Shown: piece by piece, positions 7,733 to 15,284 of the stretch
How positions within the stretch are numbered: position 1 is the first letter of the stretch
Layout of the letters: every line of letters starts with the position of its first letter
DNA from: SIG480 sp045636865
GTDB taxonomy: Bacteria > Bacillota > Clostridia > Oscillospirales > JAAYXM01
Reading direction: 5' to 3'
Assembly: GCA_045636865.1 (NCBI GenBank)
Contig: JAZTYJ010000016.1
Coordinates: forward strand, 124,001 to 188,000
Length of the DNA stretch: 64,000 nucleotides
The notes under the pieces: model-generated
What the model saw: the letters and a program-made list of their open reading frames with translations, nothing else
Told to the model about the DNA's origin: nothing
Database searches by the model: none
Program-made: the position numbers and the translations under genes

Positions 7733-7951
7733 ATGGACATACGCGAATACATCCGTTTGTGTTGTGTGAAGCGCGGCAATATGCCCGAGGCAGAACTTGC
7801 ACGGAGAACAGGTCAGACTCCGCAGAATCTGAATAATAAATACAAGCGCAACACTTTCAAGATTTCGGAACTTGAGAAAGTCGCTGAAGCTCTCGATGCA
7901 CGGCTTGAGATTGCTTTCATTGATAAAGAGACTGGCAAGCCCATCGTATAA
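7733..7951 (+). CDS. Small Cro/CI-type HTH repressor
   Basis: 72 residues from the ATG at 7733 (GAGGTGAT upstream). The HTH core is visible: MPEAELARRTGQTPQNLNNK with recognition helix around TPQNLNNKYKRN, then FKISELEKVAEALDARLEIA. It is the only rightward gene inside this leftward region, and has its own promoter divergent from that of the 39-residue peptide. It probably represses that promoter. It ends in a shared bidirectional terminator. Confidence 0.75.
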   Translation: MDIREYIRLCCVKRGNMPEAELARRTGQTPQNLNNKYKRNTFKISELEKVAEALDARLEIAFIDKETGKPIV

Positions 7952-7969
7952 CCAACTGAACACAAACAA

Positions 7970-8001
7970 AAAAAGAGTGAGGTTTTTCGCCTCACTCTTT
8001 T
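7970..8001. terminator. Bidirectional terminator
   Basis: AAAGAGTGAGG pairs with CCTCACTCTTT around a short loop, with A-runs before and T-runs after, so it works on both strands. It ends the HTH gene from the left and the 8009-8772 unit from the right. Confidence 0.8.
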
Positions 8002-8008
8002 GCTTTAT

Positions 8009-8362
8009 CTATCCGAGGATGTTGATATTGTCCTCGGCTCTTTCTGCCCTTTCAAGCTCGCTCTCGTAGCGGTAAAGGTAACTTTGATGCCTTTGTCCTT
8101 TGTCCTCGATGTCTGCCTCAAGATGATAGAACCATTCCGCACGGTCTTTGAGTGCCGTAACCTTTACGACCTTTGCCTTGAGGTTCTGCATCGGCTTGCT
8201 GAAGTCTCCGAAGCCTATTTCTTCAATCTCGAAGCAATCACCCTCTTTGAATTTCGGTTGTGTTGAGTTCACCCATAGCAGGTGACGAAGTTGCATCTTG
8301 CCCTTAAAATTTGGTGCTTGCAATAGTTCCTCAAATACCTTGATTTGCTCTTGATTCATCAT
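8009..8362 (-). CDS. Phage protein of unknown function
   Basis: 117 residues with a helical start (EQIKVFEELLQAPNFKGK), a beta-like core (FKEGDCFEIEEIGF, then LKAKVVKVTALKD) and a charged tail. No family recognised. It is the last gene of a three-gene unit ending in the bidirectional terminator at 7970-8001. Confidence 0.55.
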   Translation of the reverse strand: MMNQEQIKVFEELLQAPNFKGKMQLRHLLWVNSTQPKFKEGDCFEIEEIGFGDFSKPMQNLKAKVVKVTALKDRAEWFYHLEADIEDKGQRHQSYLYRYESELERAERAEDNINILG

Positions 8363-8366
8363 TTTA

Positions 8367-8552
8367 TCATTTCCCCTTTGGATTTGGTGTTGTTGCGATT
8401 CGTTCTGCTTCGGCTTTCGCCCACTCGCTCAATAGTGAGCTGATGCTCTGATTGTGGTGCTCGGAGATGAGCGTAAGCTCTCCCCGAGTTTCTTCCGTTA
8501 CCGTCAAGGTGAGTTTCACCTTTGGCGGAGTGTTCAATTTCGGTCTTGCCAT
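8367..8552 (-). CDS. Ribbon-helix-helix-like small DNA-binding protein
   Basis: 61 residues. The beginning MARPKLNTPPKVKLTLTVTE looks like an RHH beta-strand, followed by ISEHHNQSISSLLSEWAKAE as the helix pair. Proteins like this are usually dimeric DNA-binding regulators, but assignment rests on pattern only. A strong AGGAGGTGCAGGG site precedes the ATG. Confidence 0.55.
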   Translation of the reverse strand: MARPKLNTPPKVKLTLTVTEETRGELTLISEHHNQSISSLLSEWAKAEAERIATTPNPKGK

Positions 8553-8568
8553 ATTTGCCCTGCACCTC

Positions 8569-8772
8569 CTAAATGAAGAGAACCTCCGTGCCGTCCTCTG
8601 TAACTCCCTTGATGAAGAAGTTCCAACCTCGTCTGTTGCTGTTTTCTACGAAGCGGGTTGCGTGTTCGATGTAGCTGAACTCCCTGATGAATTTACCCGC
8701 TTCGGTTCTTGATTTTGGTGCTTCGTAAACTTTGAATTTGATGTAGTCATTTCTCATCTTCGTCATCCCCAT
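8569..8772 (-). CDS. Small phage protein of unknown function
   Basis: 67 residues as drawn; an internal ATG at 8757 with GGGGATG upstream may be the true start. The sequence (FIREFSYIEHATRFVENSNR) suggests a small alpha/beta fold. Function not recognised. First gene of the 8009-8772 unit. Confidence 0.5.
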   Translation of the reverse strand: MGMTKMRNDYIKFKVYEAPKSRTEAGKFIREFSYIEHATRFVENSNRRGWNFFIKGVTEDGTEVLFI

Positions 8773-8811
8773 TCGCTTGTTTTGGTTTGTGTTTCCCTTC
8801 TTTATATTCTT

Positions 8812-8840
8812 ATTATCGCACGTATTATAATCCGTGTACA
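8812..8840 (-). promoter_or_regulatory. Probable promoter for the 8009-8772 unit
   Basis: On the minus strand TGTACA (8835-8840) and GATAAT (8812-8817) are 17 bases apart, just after the terminator of the early operon. The match is moderate; a second TATAAT-like box overlaps the spacer. Confidence 0.5.
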
Positions 8841-8860
8841 GACATTATATGGCAAAAATA

Positions 8861-8889
8861 AAAACCGCCTAAAAAAGGCGGTATTTTTT
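8861..8889 (-). terminator. Terminator of the long early operon
   Basis: ACCGCCT pairs with AGGCGGT around an A-rich loop, with T-runs on both strands. On the minus strand it follows the stop of the 8893-9174 gene at once, so it closes the operon that starts near 19.9 kb. Confidence 0.8.
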
Positions 8890-8892
8890 GTA

Positions 8893-9174
8893 TTATTCTG
8901 ATTCTGACATCGCATTGTGGTATGCCCTGACGAAAGCAGATATCCCTGCTGCACAAGCATTCGCAATTTTCGTCAGCGCTTCAACCGCGGGTTTCATCGT
9001 TTCGATAAGTAGCGGGATTGTGTCAGTAATCAATTGCTTGCCAACCCTCGCCGCTTTATATCCCGTTGCATACGACTGATTGTGATGCCTTACAATGTCC
9101 GCCATAGCATTTGCGCCGTTGCGGTCATACCCCTGCGACATAAGCAATTTTACAAACCTTTTTCGTGTCATCAT
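8893..9174 (-). CDS. Small helical phage protein of unknown function
   Basis: 93 residues, helical throughout (VKLLMSQGYDRNGANAMADI, then IPLLIETMKPAVEALTKIAN). It overlaps the stop of the sigma-like regulator by 4 bases and is the last gene of the early operon. Family not recognised. Confidence 0.6.
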   Translation of the reverse strand: MMTRKRFVKLLMSQGYDRNGANAMADIVRHHNQSYATGYKAARVGKQLITDTIPLLIETMKPAVEALTKIANACAAGISAFVRAYHNAMSESE

Positions 9175-9623
9175 AAATTCTCCTCAATATTCTGCAAGGC
9201 TCTTCCGTGAACTCGGAAAACCATTTGCATTTGTGCCTCGTCATCGTCTCCGTACATATCAAGGGCGATTTCTCGCCACGGAGTATGTTTATACCCCATA
9301 CAATCTATGTACCGCATACGGAGGATTTCGCGCTCCATTGGGTCTGCAAGGAAATTGATTGCATTCTCGATTGCATCCATTTCATCCATTTTGCGCTCAA
9401 CCTCATCGAGAATCTTTTCCTCATACCCTAACCGGCGCACAATGGCGTTTGCCATTCGGTCATTTCCCGATGCAATATGCTTGGAACCGTCGCTCTCCAT
9501 CCTTGCAGGGAAAAGCTCGTTGCTTTTCATCCGTGAAAGGCGCTCAAGCTGATGCTCTACCTCTCGGCGCAAAAAGATATAATTTTTCAAGCGGTCCTTT
9601 GCGGACTGTTTTACATCGGTCAT
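9171..9623 (-). CDS. Phage late transcription regulator, sigma region 4/ArpU-like (DUF1492-type)
   Basis: 150 residues. The N-terminal half is a coiled coil (SAKDRLKNYIFLRREVEHQL). The C-terminal half contains MEREILRMRYIDCMGYKHTP and WREIALDMYGDDDEAQMQMV, resembling the region 4-like HTH of ArpU/RinA-class phage activators. These switch on late operons such as packaging and head genes. Being near the end of the early operon, just ahead of later units, fits that job. Candidate targets are the 8.8 kb, 7.6 kb and 2.2 kb regions. Confidence 0.7.
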   Translation of the reverse strand: MTDVKQSAKDRLKNYIFLRREVEHQLERLSRMKSNELFPARMESDGSKHIASGNDRMANAIVRRLGYEEKILDEVERKMDEMDAIENAINFLADPMEREILRMRYIDCMGYKHTPWREIALDMYGDDDEAQMQMVFRVHGRALQNIEENL

Positions 9624-9658
9624 CGTGTCATATCCTCCCGTGTTATAAGGTTGAATTT

Positions 9659-9892
9659 TTAGCTGTTTTCCTTTTCCTTCTGCTTCTTCCTCTGCGCTCT
9701 CTTCCGCGCATTTCGCTTTTTCATAACCTCACAGATTAGTTTGTTGCAAATTCTTTTAGCCCCTGCATCTTCAAGCTCGGATGTATAGAAAATATGTTTG
9801 CACTCGCAACATTCTCTTTTTCTGATAACAGAATCAACATCCGGAATGGAATATGCAACGCGAGTCTTTCCCTCGCACATCGGACAATTCAT
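9659..9892 (-). CDS. Zinc-ribbon protein, NrdR-like N-terminal pattern
   Basis: 77 residues. A four-Cys ribbon is visible (MNCPMCEGKTRVAYS and RECCECKHIFYTSE), with spacing reminiscent of the NrdR N-terminus, followed by a very basic tail (KKRNARKRAQRKKQKEKENS). It lacks the NrdR ATP-cone, so it is not NrdR. It probably binds nucleic acid. It overlaps the start region of the DUF5664 gene by 4 bases. Confidence 0.65.
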   Translation of the reverse strand: MNCPMCEGKTRVAYSIPDVDSVIRKRECCECKHIFYTSELEDAGAKRICNKLICEVMKKRNARKRAQRKKQKEKENS

Positions 9893-10236
9893 CGCTTTTC
9901 CTCCCCCGTTCCTTTGTCTAACTCAAGCAGAAAAGCCACATTGCAAGCAATATGCCATAAGTGAGGCAATCCGCTTTCTTCATCCTTCCCGTGCGGATTC
10001 TTGAGCCAAGCGCATATATGGCGCATCAGCGCCGCACGGTATCTCTTCGGCTCGACTTTCCTGTAACTGTATTCCTCACCGTACTTCTGCACTCCGTATG
10101 TTCGGACAGCTCCGACAGCTTCTATGAGTTCGGGAGGAACAAGGTCGCATCGTATCTTGCCGCCGTCGTGCTTGAAGCCGTCTGTTATTTCTGAAGGATA
10201 ATCAAACACCTTCCGCATTTCCTTCAATTCGTTCAT
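9889..10236 (-). CDS. dATP/dGTP diphosphohydrolase-domain protein (DUF5664)
   Basis: 115 residues matching this family's pattern along its length: KHDGGKIRCDLVPPELIEAV, then VQKYGEEYSYRKVEPKRYRA, then ALMRHICAWL and ESGLPHLWHIACNVAFLLEL, with the helical His/Glu/Asp layout of an all-alpha NTP pyrophosphohydrolase. It would trim dNTP pools during phage replication; some relatives serve phages with altered bases. It overlaps both neighbours by 4 bases. Confidence 0.7.
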   Translation of the reverse strand: MNELKEMRKVFDYPSEITDGFKHDGGKIRCDLVPPELIEAVGAVRTYGVQKYGEEYSYRKVEPKRYRAALMRHICAWLKNPHGKDEESGLPHLWHIACNVAFLLELDKGTGEEKR

Positions 10237-10439
10237 TTCTTCTCCTTATTACTGCAAAATACCCAATAAATTCCGCATTCTATCAACCATACACCCGTAG
10301 CCGTTAAAAGGCTGAATTTCCACGAAAAGCAAAGGCATACAAGATATATAATTCCCGTTGTAATCGCCCACGAAAGTGCGAAGCCTCCAACCAAAACTGC
10401 AAGTATAATCAATAATGCTTTTGTTGTCTCTTTTTTCAT
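10233..10439 (-). CDS. Two-span small membrane protein
   Basis: 68 residues with two hydrophobic stretches (LLIILAVLVGGFALSWAI and LLTATGVWLIECGIYWVF) and a basic end. No family recognised. Translationally coupled to both neighbours. Confidence 0.6.
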   Translation of the reverse strand: MKKETTKALLIILAVLVGGFALSWAITTGIIYLVCLCFSWKFSLLTATGVWLIECGIYWVFCSNKEKK

Positions 10440-10678
10440 TGTTTTTTATCTCCTCGTGTTTCTCTTATAAACTGCCGTATCAATTTATAGTCTTTCTGCT
10501 GAACGGTGAGGTGCTCCTTTGCTCCGAGCTTTCTGAAGATAATCACCGTATCTTTGCCCTTGACCGCCCTCAAAACCTCAAAATCGCCCTTTGTGGCTTG
10601 TATCTCATATCCTCGGGAAGAAAGCCACCATTTAAGCAAATCAAGCTTGTTTTGGTGCAGCAAACATCTTTCAGCCAT
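10436..10678 (-). CDS. Small phage protein of unknown function
   Basis: 80 residues, alpha/beta (LDLLKWWLSSRGYEIQATKG, then FEVLRAVKGKDTVIIFRKLG). It touches the stop of the preceding gene and overlaps the next one by 4 bases. Function not recognised. Confidence 0.6.
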   Translation of the reverse strand: MAERCLLHQNKLDLLKWWLSSRGYEIQATKGDFEVLRAVKGKDTVIIFRKLGAKEHLTVQQKDYKLIRQFIRETRGDKKQ

Positions 10679-11007
10679 TACTCCGCACCGCCTTTCAATG
10701 CCGCTTCTTCGGTGAGAAATACCGTCTTGCCGAGCGACCTCTTACCCACCGCAAATGTATGCCGTATGTTTGTTACCGTAGAAATACAATGCAGATGAGT
10801 TACTTTCCTCGAAAACCATTCGATAGAAATAACCTTGTACGGCTCTGCTTTTCTGTTATAAACAACATCCCCCACATCACAAATCGGAGCTTTTACACTA
10901 TTTTTGAGGAGATGGTCGACAAGTTCATCGGTGCAATTCTGCGCGGAACACTCCCTGCAAGTATCGTGTAAAGATTCGTATATCAAATCAAACAATCTCT
11001 CACGCAT
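10678..11007 (-). CDS. Phage protein with Cys-containing N-terminus, unknown function
   Basis: About 109 residues from the ATG at 11007; a start nine bases upstream is also possible but overlaps the membrane peptide further. The N-terminus has a Cys cluster (DTCRECSAQNC), and the C-terminal half looks like a beta-barrel (ICDVGDVVYNRKAEPYKVIS). Family not recognised. It overlaps the stop of the 45-residue membrane peptide (ATGCGTGA). Confidence 0.55.
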   Translation of the reverse strand: MRERLFDLIYESLHDTCRECSAQNCTDELVDHLLKNSVKAPICDVGDVVYNRKAEPYKVISIEWFSRKVTHLHCISTVTNIRHTFAVGKRSLGKTVFLTEEAALKGGAE

Positions 11008-11137
11008 CAGAGCCACCGCCTTTCTTTGTGTTATCTCTTATCTGTTCAAGCAACCCCACTATTCTGCCGAGTCCCATAGCTAATAGTGACCAAATCATAC
11101 ACAATAAAACAAAAATAAGTGTTAGCAAAGAATTCAT
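11000..11137 (-). CDS. 45-residue membrane peptide
   Basis: It starts MNSLLTLIFVLLCMIWSLLA and ends KGGGSDA: one N-terminal membrane span, then an amphipathic helix (GRIVGLLEQIRDNTKK). The ATG overlaps the stop of the coiled-coil gene (GGGAATGA), with GAGAGAGAGGG upstream. Function unknown. Confidence 0.55.
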   Translation of the reverse strand: MNSLLTLIFVLLCMIWSLLAMGLGRIVGLLEQIRDNTKKGGGSDA

Positions 11138-11532
11138 TCCCTCTCTCTCTCCTTTTGAGCTGTTTCTACGGTCATCACAACTATTCGCTCAATCTCTCTA
11201 AGTGCATTGTTGTAATGTCTCTTATAAGAGTTTGCCGCTCCTCGCATCGCTGTCAACTCGATTTCCAACTCGGAATTTTTGCGTTGCAACTCCGAAATCT
11301 CATCCCTCAAGGTTTCCTTCTTGCGTATGAGAATATCAATCTCGGTGTCTTTCTGTTTAATCTCTGCCTTTTGGCGGTTGATGAGGTCGAGAGCCTTTGC
11401 CATAATTCCCTCTTTTTCATCGAGACAGTTCGCCGTGCCTTTGAATTCTTGTGTGTAGTACGGGCATTCGTCAGGGCACCATTCAAATCCGTTGCAACAC
11501 TCCAAAGCCTTTATAATCTCGTTATCTTTCAT
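11134..11532 (-). CDS. Coiled-coil phage protein with N-terminal Cys motif
   Basis: 132 residues. The first 40 hold IIKALECCNGFEWCPDECPY, a Cys-rich motif seen in many Clostridia phage and plasmid proteins. Residues 45-100 are a continuous coiled coil (KAEIKQKDTEIDILIRKKET). The role is unknown; the layout suggests a metal- or nucleic acid-binding head on an oligomerising stalk. It overlaps the PemK-like gene by 4 bases. Confidence 0.65.
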   Translation of the reverse strand: MKDNEIIKALECCNGFEWCPDECPYYTQEFKGTANCLDEKEGIMAKALDLINRQKAEIKQKDTEIDILIRKKETLRDEISELQRKNSELEIELTAMRGAANSYKRHYNNALREIERIVVMTVETAQKERERE

Positions 11533-12125
11533 CGCCCTGCATCCCCCTTCATAACTCGCTGAAGCAACCCCTCATAAAGGTTTTTATAAACTTCAAGTTG
11601 AGCTTTCAACTCAATCTTTTCTGCATCCACGGTCGGAATCGGTGTTGCAGGGAATGTCTCGCGGAGCGGGAGAGGCTTCTCGACTTCGGGAGCATCCTCA
11701 ATCCCGAGCGAAATCATAATCGCCGTGTCAATTCGGAGCATCTCTTCCTTTGTCGCCGTTCCGATGTAGTCTCCAAGCCTCAAGATGCTTGCGGTTGAAA
11801 TCTGCTCACAAAGAGCCGTTGAGATTCTCCCCGTGCTTCGTATCTGAACGTGTGTCGGCAAGTCGGGTTTCTCTTGTGTCGTAAGATATACCACTTCGAC
11901 AACCTCTGATGTCGCATTCAGCGCATCATTGGAAACGATGATTGCAGGTCTGCCCGGCTGTTGTTCACTCCCGAGGCTTGCCCCCGCTATTCTGTCTATG
12001 TAATAAATATCGCCTCTTTTAATCTCCATTCGCTTTTTCGTCCTTTCTGTGTTCATTATGTTATGTATTGCGGTTCCTGCGGTCGGGTCGTAATACCCTT
12101 CCGCATTCCGCATTATTCCCCTCAT
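11529..12125 (-). CDS. PemK/MazF-type protein with extended termini
   Basis: 198 residues. The MazF/PemK core begins near residue 33: EIKRGDIYYIDRIAG, then GSEQQPGRPAIIVSNDAL, VVYLTTQEKPDLPTHVQI and RISTALCEQISTASILRLGD. After it come a Pro-rich linker and a helix (AQLEVYKNLYEGLLQRVM). MazF-type enzymes cut RNA, but no antitoxin gene is next to it, and such solo phage copies may be regulators. The first 32 residues (with MRNAEGYYDPTAGTAI) could be a separate leader fused in frame; an internal ATG at 12029 has AAAGGAC upstream. Confidence 0.7.
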   Translation of the reverse strand: MRGIMRNAEGYYDPTAGTAIHNIMNTERTKKRMEIKRGDIYYIDRIAGASLGSEQQPGRPAIIVSNDALNATSEVVEVVYLTTQEKPDLPTHVQIRSTGRISTALCEQISTASILRLGDYIGTATKEEMLRIDTAIMISLGIEDAPEVEKPLPLRETFPATPIPTVDAEKIELKAQLEVYKNLYEGLLQRVMKGDAGR

Positions 12126-12568
12126 CGGCTCACTCCACCGAATAAGCTCATTTGCTCATCGGCAGGGATTCTTGTTATCGTGATTTCAACTCGGGGATTG
12201 CTCTTGTCATAGAGAACCCTGCTCCCGTCGTGTCCGACAACAATTCGGCTGTTGTCATCCGCGAGGATTGATGCCTCAACGAGCAAATCGTCAACCGTCG
12301 CAAGCAAATTCAATCCGTCAACCTTGCGACGTGTCTGCATATAGAAAAGGCATTTCACATTGACGGGACATTCTATCGGACGTGGCGGAGTCGGTTTCAA
12401 CTGCCACAAAGCCGCCTCGGTGTATTCTCTATTTGCCTTACCCTGCACAAGCTTGCTATACTGTCTTTTTCCACAAGCGGGACATTTCCGACCAAAGCTC
12501 ACAATATCCATACTGTTTTTCTTTGTTCGGGGGTCTCCCTTGATGATGTATTTTATTTCTGCTGCCAT
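12122..12568 (-). CDS. rusA: RusA-family Holliday junction resolvase
   Basis: 148 residues. Core motifs: IKGDPRTKKNSMDIV near the N-terminus, VKCLFYMQTRRKVDGLNLLA, and the acidic catalytic segment ATVDDLLVEASILADDNSRI. A CPACGKRQYS half zinc-ribbon is inserted after residue 28, as in other phage RusA proteins. It resolves branched DNA during phage recombination and packaging, fitting with RecT, YqaJ and SSB in the same operon. Confidence 0.85.
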   Translation of the reverse strand: MAAEIKYIIKGDPRTKKNSMDIVSFGRKCPACGKRQYSKLVQGKANREYTEAALWQLKPTPPRPIECPVNVKCLFYMQTRRKVDGLNLLATVDDLLVEASILADDNSRIVVGHDGSRVLYDKSNPRVEITITRIPADEQMSLFGGVSR

Positions 12569-12581
12569 TGTTTTTACTTCC

Positions 12582-13409
12582 TCACAATCCGAGCATTTCT
12601 TTCATTCCGTGGTAGTCTTCTCTGATGTTGAGAACTCGTCTGTCCGGTCCTGTTGCTTCGACCGGAAAGCACCTTTCAAGAACTCGCTTGAAGATGCGCT
12701 CCTCGGTGATGTTCTTCGGTTTCTTCAAATCCTCAAGAGTAAGGTTCGTTGTAATCACCATTGGGAGCTTTGCTTGATACCGTTCGTCAATGACAGAAAA
12801 GACAATCTCCTGCATGTAAGTCGTATCACGTTCCGCCCCTAAATCATCCAAGCATAGGAGCTTGAACCTTGACAAATCGAACTTGTCTTGTTCTCCTCCT
12901 CCGAAGCGGATTCGTGATTTTTCTTCGATGCTCTTGAAATTTGTCATCAAGCACGTTCGCTCTTGCTCCATCAAAGCATTGGCGATGCACCCTGCAACGA
13001 AAGACTTGCCTCTCCCCGTAGGACCATACAAGAGCAATCCTTTGCCCTCTGCAAGCATCTTTTCAAAATTCTCAACATAAGCTTTCGCCGCCTTGAGCAT
13101 CCTCGCATCTTTGCCGTCATCCTTTGAGAATTGCCATTCAAACTGCTTGGGACTCGTGAAACAATCCCATTGGAGCTCATTCACTCTTTTTCGTTTTTCA
13201 GCTTTCTCAATCTCTGCAAGCTTTGCCTTTGCACAATCGCAACCAATCGGCATCATTCGCACCACACCGAGCAATTCAACAGGCATTTGCTTTGGCTTGT
13301 GGCAAACTCCACAGTACAAAACACCGTCTTTCATATAGTCCGCATCCGTGACGGGGTTGAATGCCTCTCCCGTTGCCTTGAGCTCATTTATAGCCGCATT
13401 AAAACTCAT
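12582..13409 (-). CDS. DnaC/IstB-type AAA+ helicase loader
   Basis: 275 residues. An N-terminal Cys ribbon (VLYCGVCHKPKQM and PIGCDC) is followed by a helical linker and the AAA+ core: Walker A LLYGPTGRGKSFVAGCIANA, Walker B FKLLCLDDLGAE and sensor-1 MVITTNLTLEDL. The role is to load the host replicative helicase on phage origins. It lies directly after the replisome organizer gene, its usual partner. Confidence 0.85.
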   Translation of the reverse strand: MSFNAAINELKATGEAFNPVTDADYMKDGVLYCGVCHKPKQMPVELLGVVRMMPIGCDCAKAKLAEIEKAEKRKRVNELQWDCFTSPKQFEWQFSKDDGKDARMLKAAKAYVENFEKMLAEGKGLLLYGPTGRGKSFVAGCIANALMEQERTCLMTNFKSIEEKSRIRFGGGEQDKFDLSRFKLLCLDDLGAERDTTYMQEIVFSVIDERYQAKLPMVITTNLTLEDLKKPKNITEERIFKRVLERCFPVEATGPDRRVLNIREDYHGMKEMLGL

Positions 13410-13431
13410 AGTTCCTCACCTCAAAAAAATA

Positions 13432-14295
13432 TCATTCGTTGTCCCACGGCATCTCGCCCCACTCTTCCGGTTGTCTGCTCTCTCTGCCGTTGCCGCGTGT
13501 ATGCTCTATCGGTTGTCTGTATCGGTCTTGCTCTTTTGAGAGCCAAGAATTTATAAACCGCTTGATTCCGCTTTTGGTCTTGCGTTTGGTCGGGTTTGCA
13601 ATCGCCCAACCTTTCATTTTTCGAAGTTCCTGCTCAACATCAACTGCAGGATACAACTCTTTCCAACTCTCGACATCTTCTGCCGTAACGGGATATTCCG
13701 TTTTGTCATTCAAGGGAATGCTAACGATAACAGGAGAAGAACTCAAGACGGGGGTTTTCGGGGTCGGAGTCGTTTCGGCTCCGGGCAATATGTTGTTTTC
13801 TTCTCTATTCTCTTTCTTATCTATTCTATTCTTATCTGTCGCGTTACCTAACGTTACAGTAACACCCTGTGTAACATTACTTGTAACGTTACATTCATTT
13901 CCTGCAAGCATTTTTTGCTTTTCTCTGTGCCGAGCAACTCGCATTCTCGTCTGCTCTTTCATCTTCTCCATTTGGTCGATATTCTGATGCTTTTCCCAAT
14001 TCGGTATCGTTATAACATCGTCGATTATTTCAATCATTCCAAACTCGGAGAAAGTGTTGAGCGCGAGCCTTACCGTGTTCACGGGTCTGCGGAATATTGT
14101 CGCAAGCATTTCATCGGTATAAGCAATTTTGCCATTCAGAACAAAAACACCGCTATTGTTCATCTTTCCGGCAAGACAAAGCAACTTGAACCATACGACA
14201 ATGATTCCATCTGCATCGGGTAAACTCTCAATAAGAAGCATCTTTTCATCATCAAAGATGTCGGTAACGATTTTTATCCATTTGACCTCTGCCAT
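13432..14295 (-). CDS. Phage replisome organizer (N-terminal domain family)
   Basis: 287 residues. The N-terminal 120 residues match the family: EVKWIKIVTDIFDDEKMLLI, then IVVWFKLLCLAGKMNNSGVF and a winged-helix segment ending ITIPNWEKHQNIDQMEKM. A polar linker follows, then a C-terminal domain (ELRKMKGWAIANPTKRKTKS) typical of DnaB/DnaD-like replication proteins. It should bind the phage origin, which in such phages is often inside this gene, and recruit the loader encoded next. Confidence 0.85.
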   Translation of the reverse strand: MAEVKWIKIVTDIFDDEKMLLIESLPDADGIIVVWFKLLCLAGKMNNSGVFVLNGKIAYTDEMLATIFRRPVNTVRLALNTFSEFGMIEIIDDVITIPNWEKHQNIDQMEKMKEQTRMRVARHREKQKMLAGNECNVTSNVTQGVTVTLGNATDKNRIDKKENREENNILPGAETTPTPKTPVLSSSPVIVSIPLNDKTEYPVTAEDVESWKELYPAVDVEQELRKMKGWAIANPTKRKTKSGIKRFINSWLSKEQDRYRQPIEHTRGNGRESRQPEEWGEMPWDNE

Positions 14296-14354
14296 TGTTC
14301 AAACCTCTTTCCCGAGGGAGAGCAGAGAACTCTGCCCTCCCCCTGCTGTCTTGC

Positions 14355-14819
14355 TTATTCCTCACCGTTGTCGATGTCCTCATCGTCTGCGCTGAAAAAC
14401 TCGTCAAAGTCCGACATATCTGCCTCAAACTCTTCGGAAGGATTCTCGTCGCCTCTTTCAAGTTCAGGCGAATCCTTCAAGGTTGCAAAGAACCCCTGCA
14501 AATACAAATCGCGGAGCTTTTTGCCGTGCGACTTGATTTTGTTGAGTAAATCATCAGTAAGAACAAGTCTGCCGTAGATATGAACCCCGATTCCCTCAAG
14601 CGGGAACGTCAAGACGAGCTTTGCATCCTTTGAGGAAACTCCGTCTGATTCCGTTTCAAACATCTCCATTTGAGCCTCGTCTCTCTGCTCCTGTGTTATA
14701 ACGAGTGAAATCGGGTAGCTCTGTGTTTTGAACTCTCCTGCGAGTTCATTTTCTGCAAGTAAGCTCTGAAACTTTGTGAGCTGCTTATTAAATAAATCAA
14801 ATCTGTTCATCGTGGTCAT
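14355..14819 (-). CDS. Phage protein with acidic tail, unknown function
   Basis: 154 residues. The N-terminal half is mixed (FNKQLTKFQSLLAENELAGE), the centre beta-rich (VLTFPLEGIGVHIYGRLVLT), and the last 35 residues are strongly acidic (SDFDEFFSADDEDIDNGEE). It lies between SSB and the replisome organizer, so a role in replication is likely but not shown. The 60 bases before the next gene hold a GAG/CTC-rich hairpin. Confidence 0.6.
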   Translation of the reverse strand: MTTMNRFDLFNKQLTKFQSLLAENELAGEFKTQSYPISLVITQEQRDEAQMEMFETESDGVSSKDAKLVLTFPLEGIGVHIYGRLVLTDDLLNKIKSHGKKLRDLYLQGFFATLKDSPELERGDENPSEEFEADMSDFDEFFSADDEDIDNGEE

Positions 14820-14856
14820 TCCACCTTTCTTGTAATTGTTTTTTTACTTCCTTTCG

Positions 14857-15279
14857 TTAAAATGGTAACTGTCCGTCATAGTCCGTTACTTCCTCGAAAT
14901 CCGAGCCGTAATCGGTTGAGGTTGAATATTCGTTGTTATCGTTGTTGCCGGTGTTCTTTCCCTCACCGACGAAATAAATCTTTTCTGCAACGATTTCCGT
15001 GTTTCTTCTGTTGTTGCCGTCTCTATCCTTCCAACATCGAACTTTCAAACGTCCCTCGACTTCGATGAGGCGACCTTTTGAACAATGACTGCTGACGATT
15101 TCTGCCAAGCCTCGCCAAGCAACAACATCGAAGAAATCGACTTCGCGTGTTCCGTCTTCCTTCTTTTTGAAATCATCCTCGTTCGCTATTGAGAACGTTG
15201 CGACAGGAACACCGCTTGCCGTGTGCTTCAACTCGGGGTCTCTCGTCAAACGACCTGCAATAATAACCTTGTTAAGCAT
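14857..15279 (-). CDS. ssb: Single-stranded DNA-binding protein
   Basis: 140 residues. The OB-fold is plain: MLNKVIIAGRLTRDPELKHT, then VDFFDVVAWRGLAEIVSSHC and KGRLIEVEGRLKVRCW. A Gly/Asn-rich linker leads to an acidic tip (DYDGQLPF) that matches the SSB C-terminal partner-binding peptide. It protects ssDNA for RecT-type annealing and replication. It lies 5 bases after recT. Confidence 0.95.
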   Translation of the reverse strand: MLNKVIIAGRLTRDPELKHTASGVPVATFSIANEDDFKKKEDGTREVDFFDVVAWRGLAEIVSSHCSKGRLIEVEGRLKVRCWKDRDGNNRRNTEIVAEKIYFVGEGKNTGNNDNNEYSTSTDYGSDFEEVTDYDGQLPF

Positions 15280-15284
15280 CAGCT

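Noticed and set aside
9659..9892. NrdR ribonucleotide reductase repressor
   Set aside because: Only the zinc ribbon is similar; the ATP-cone domain is absent.
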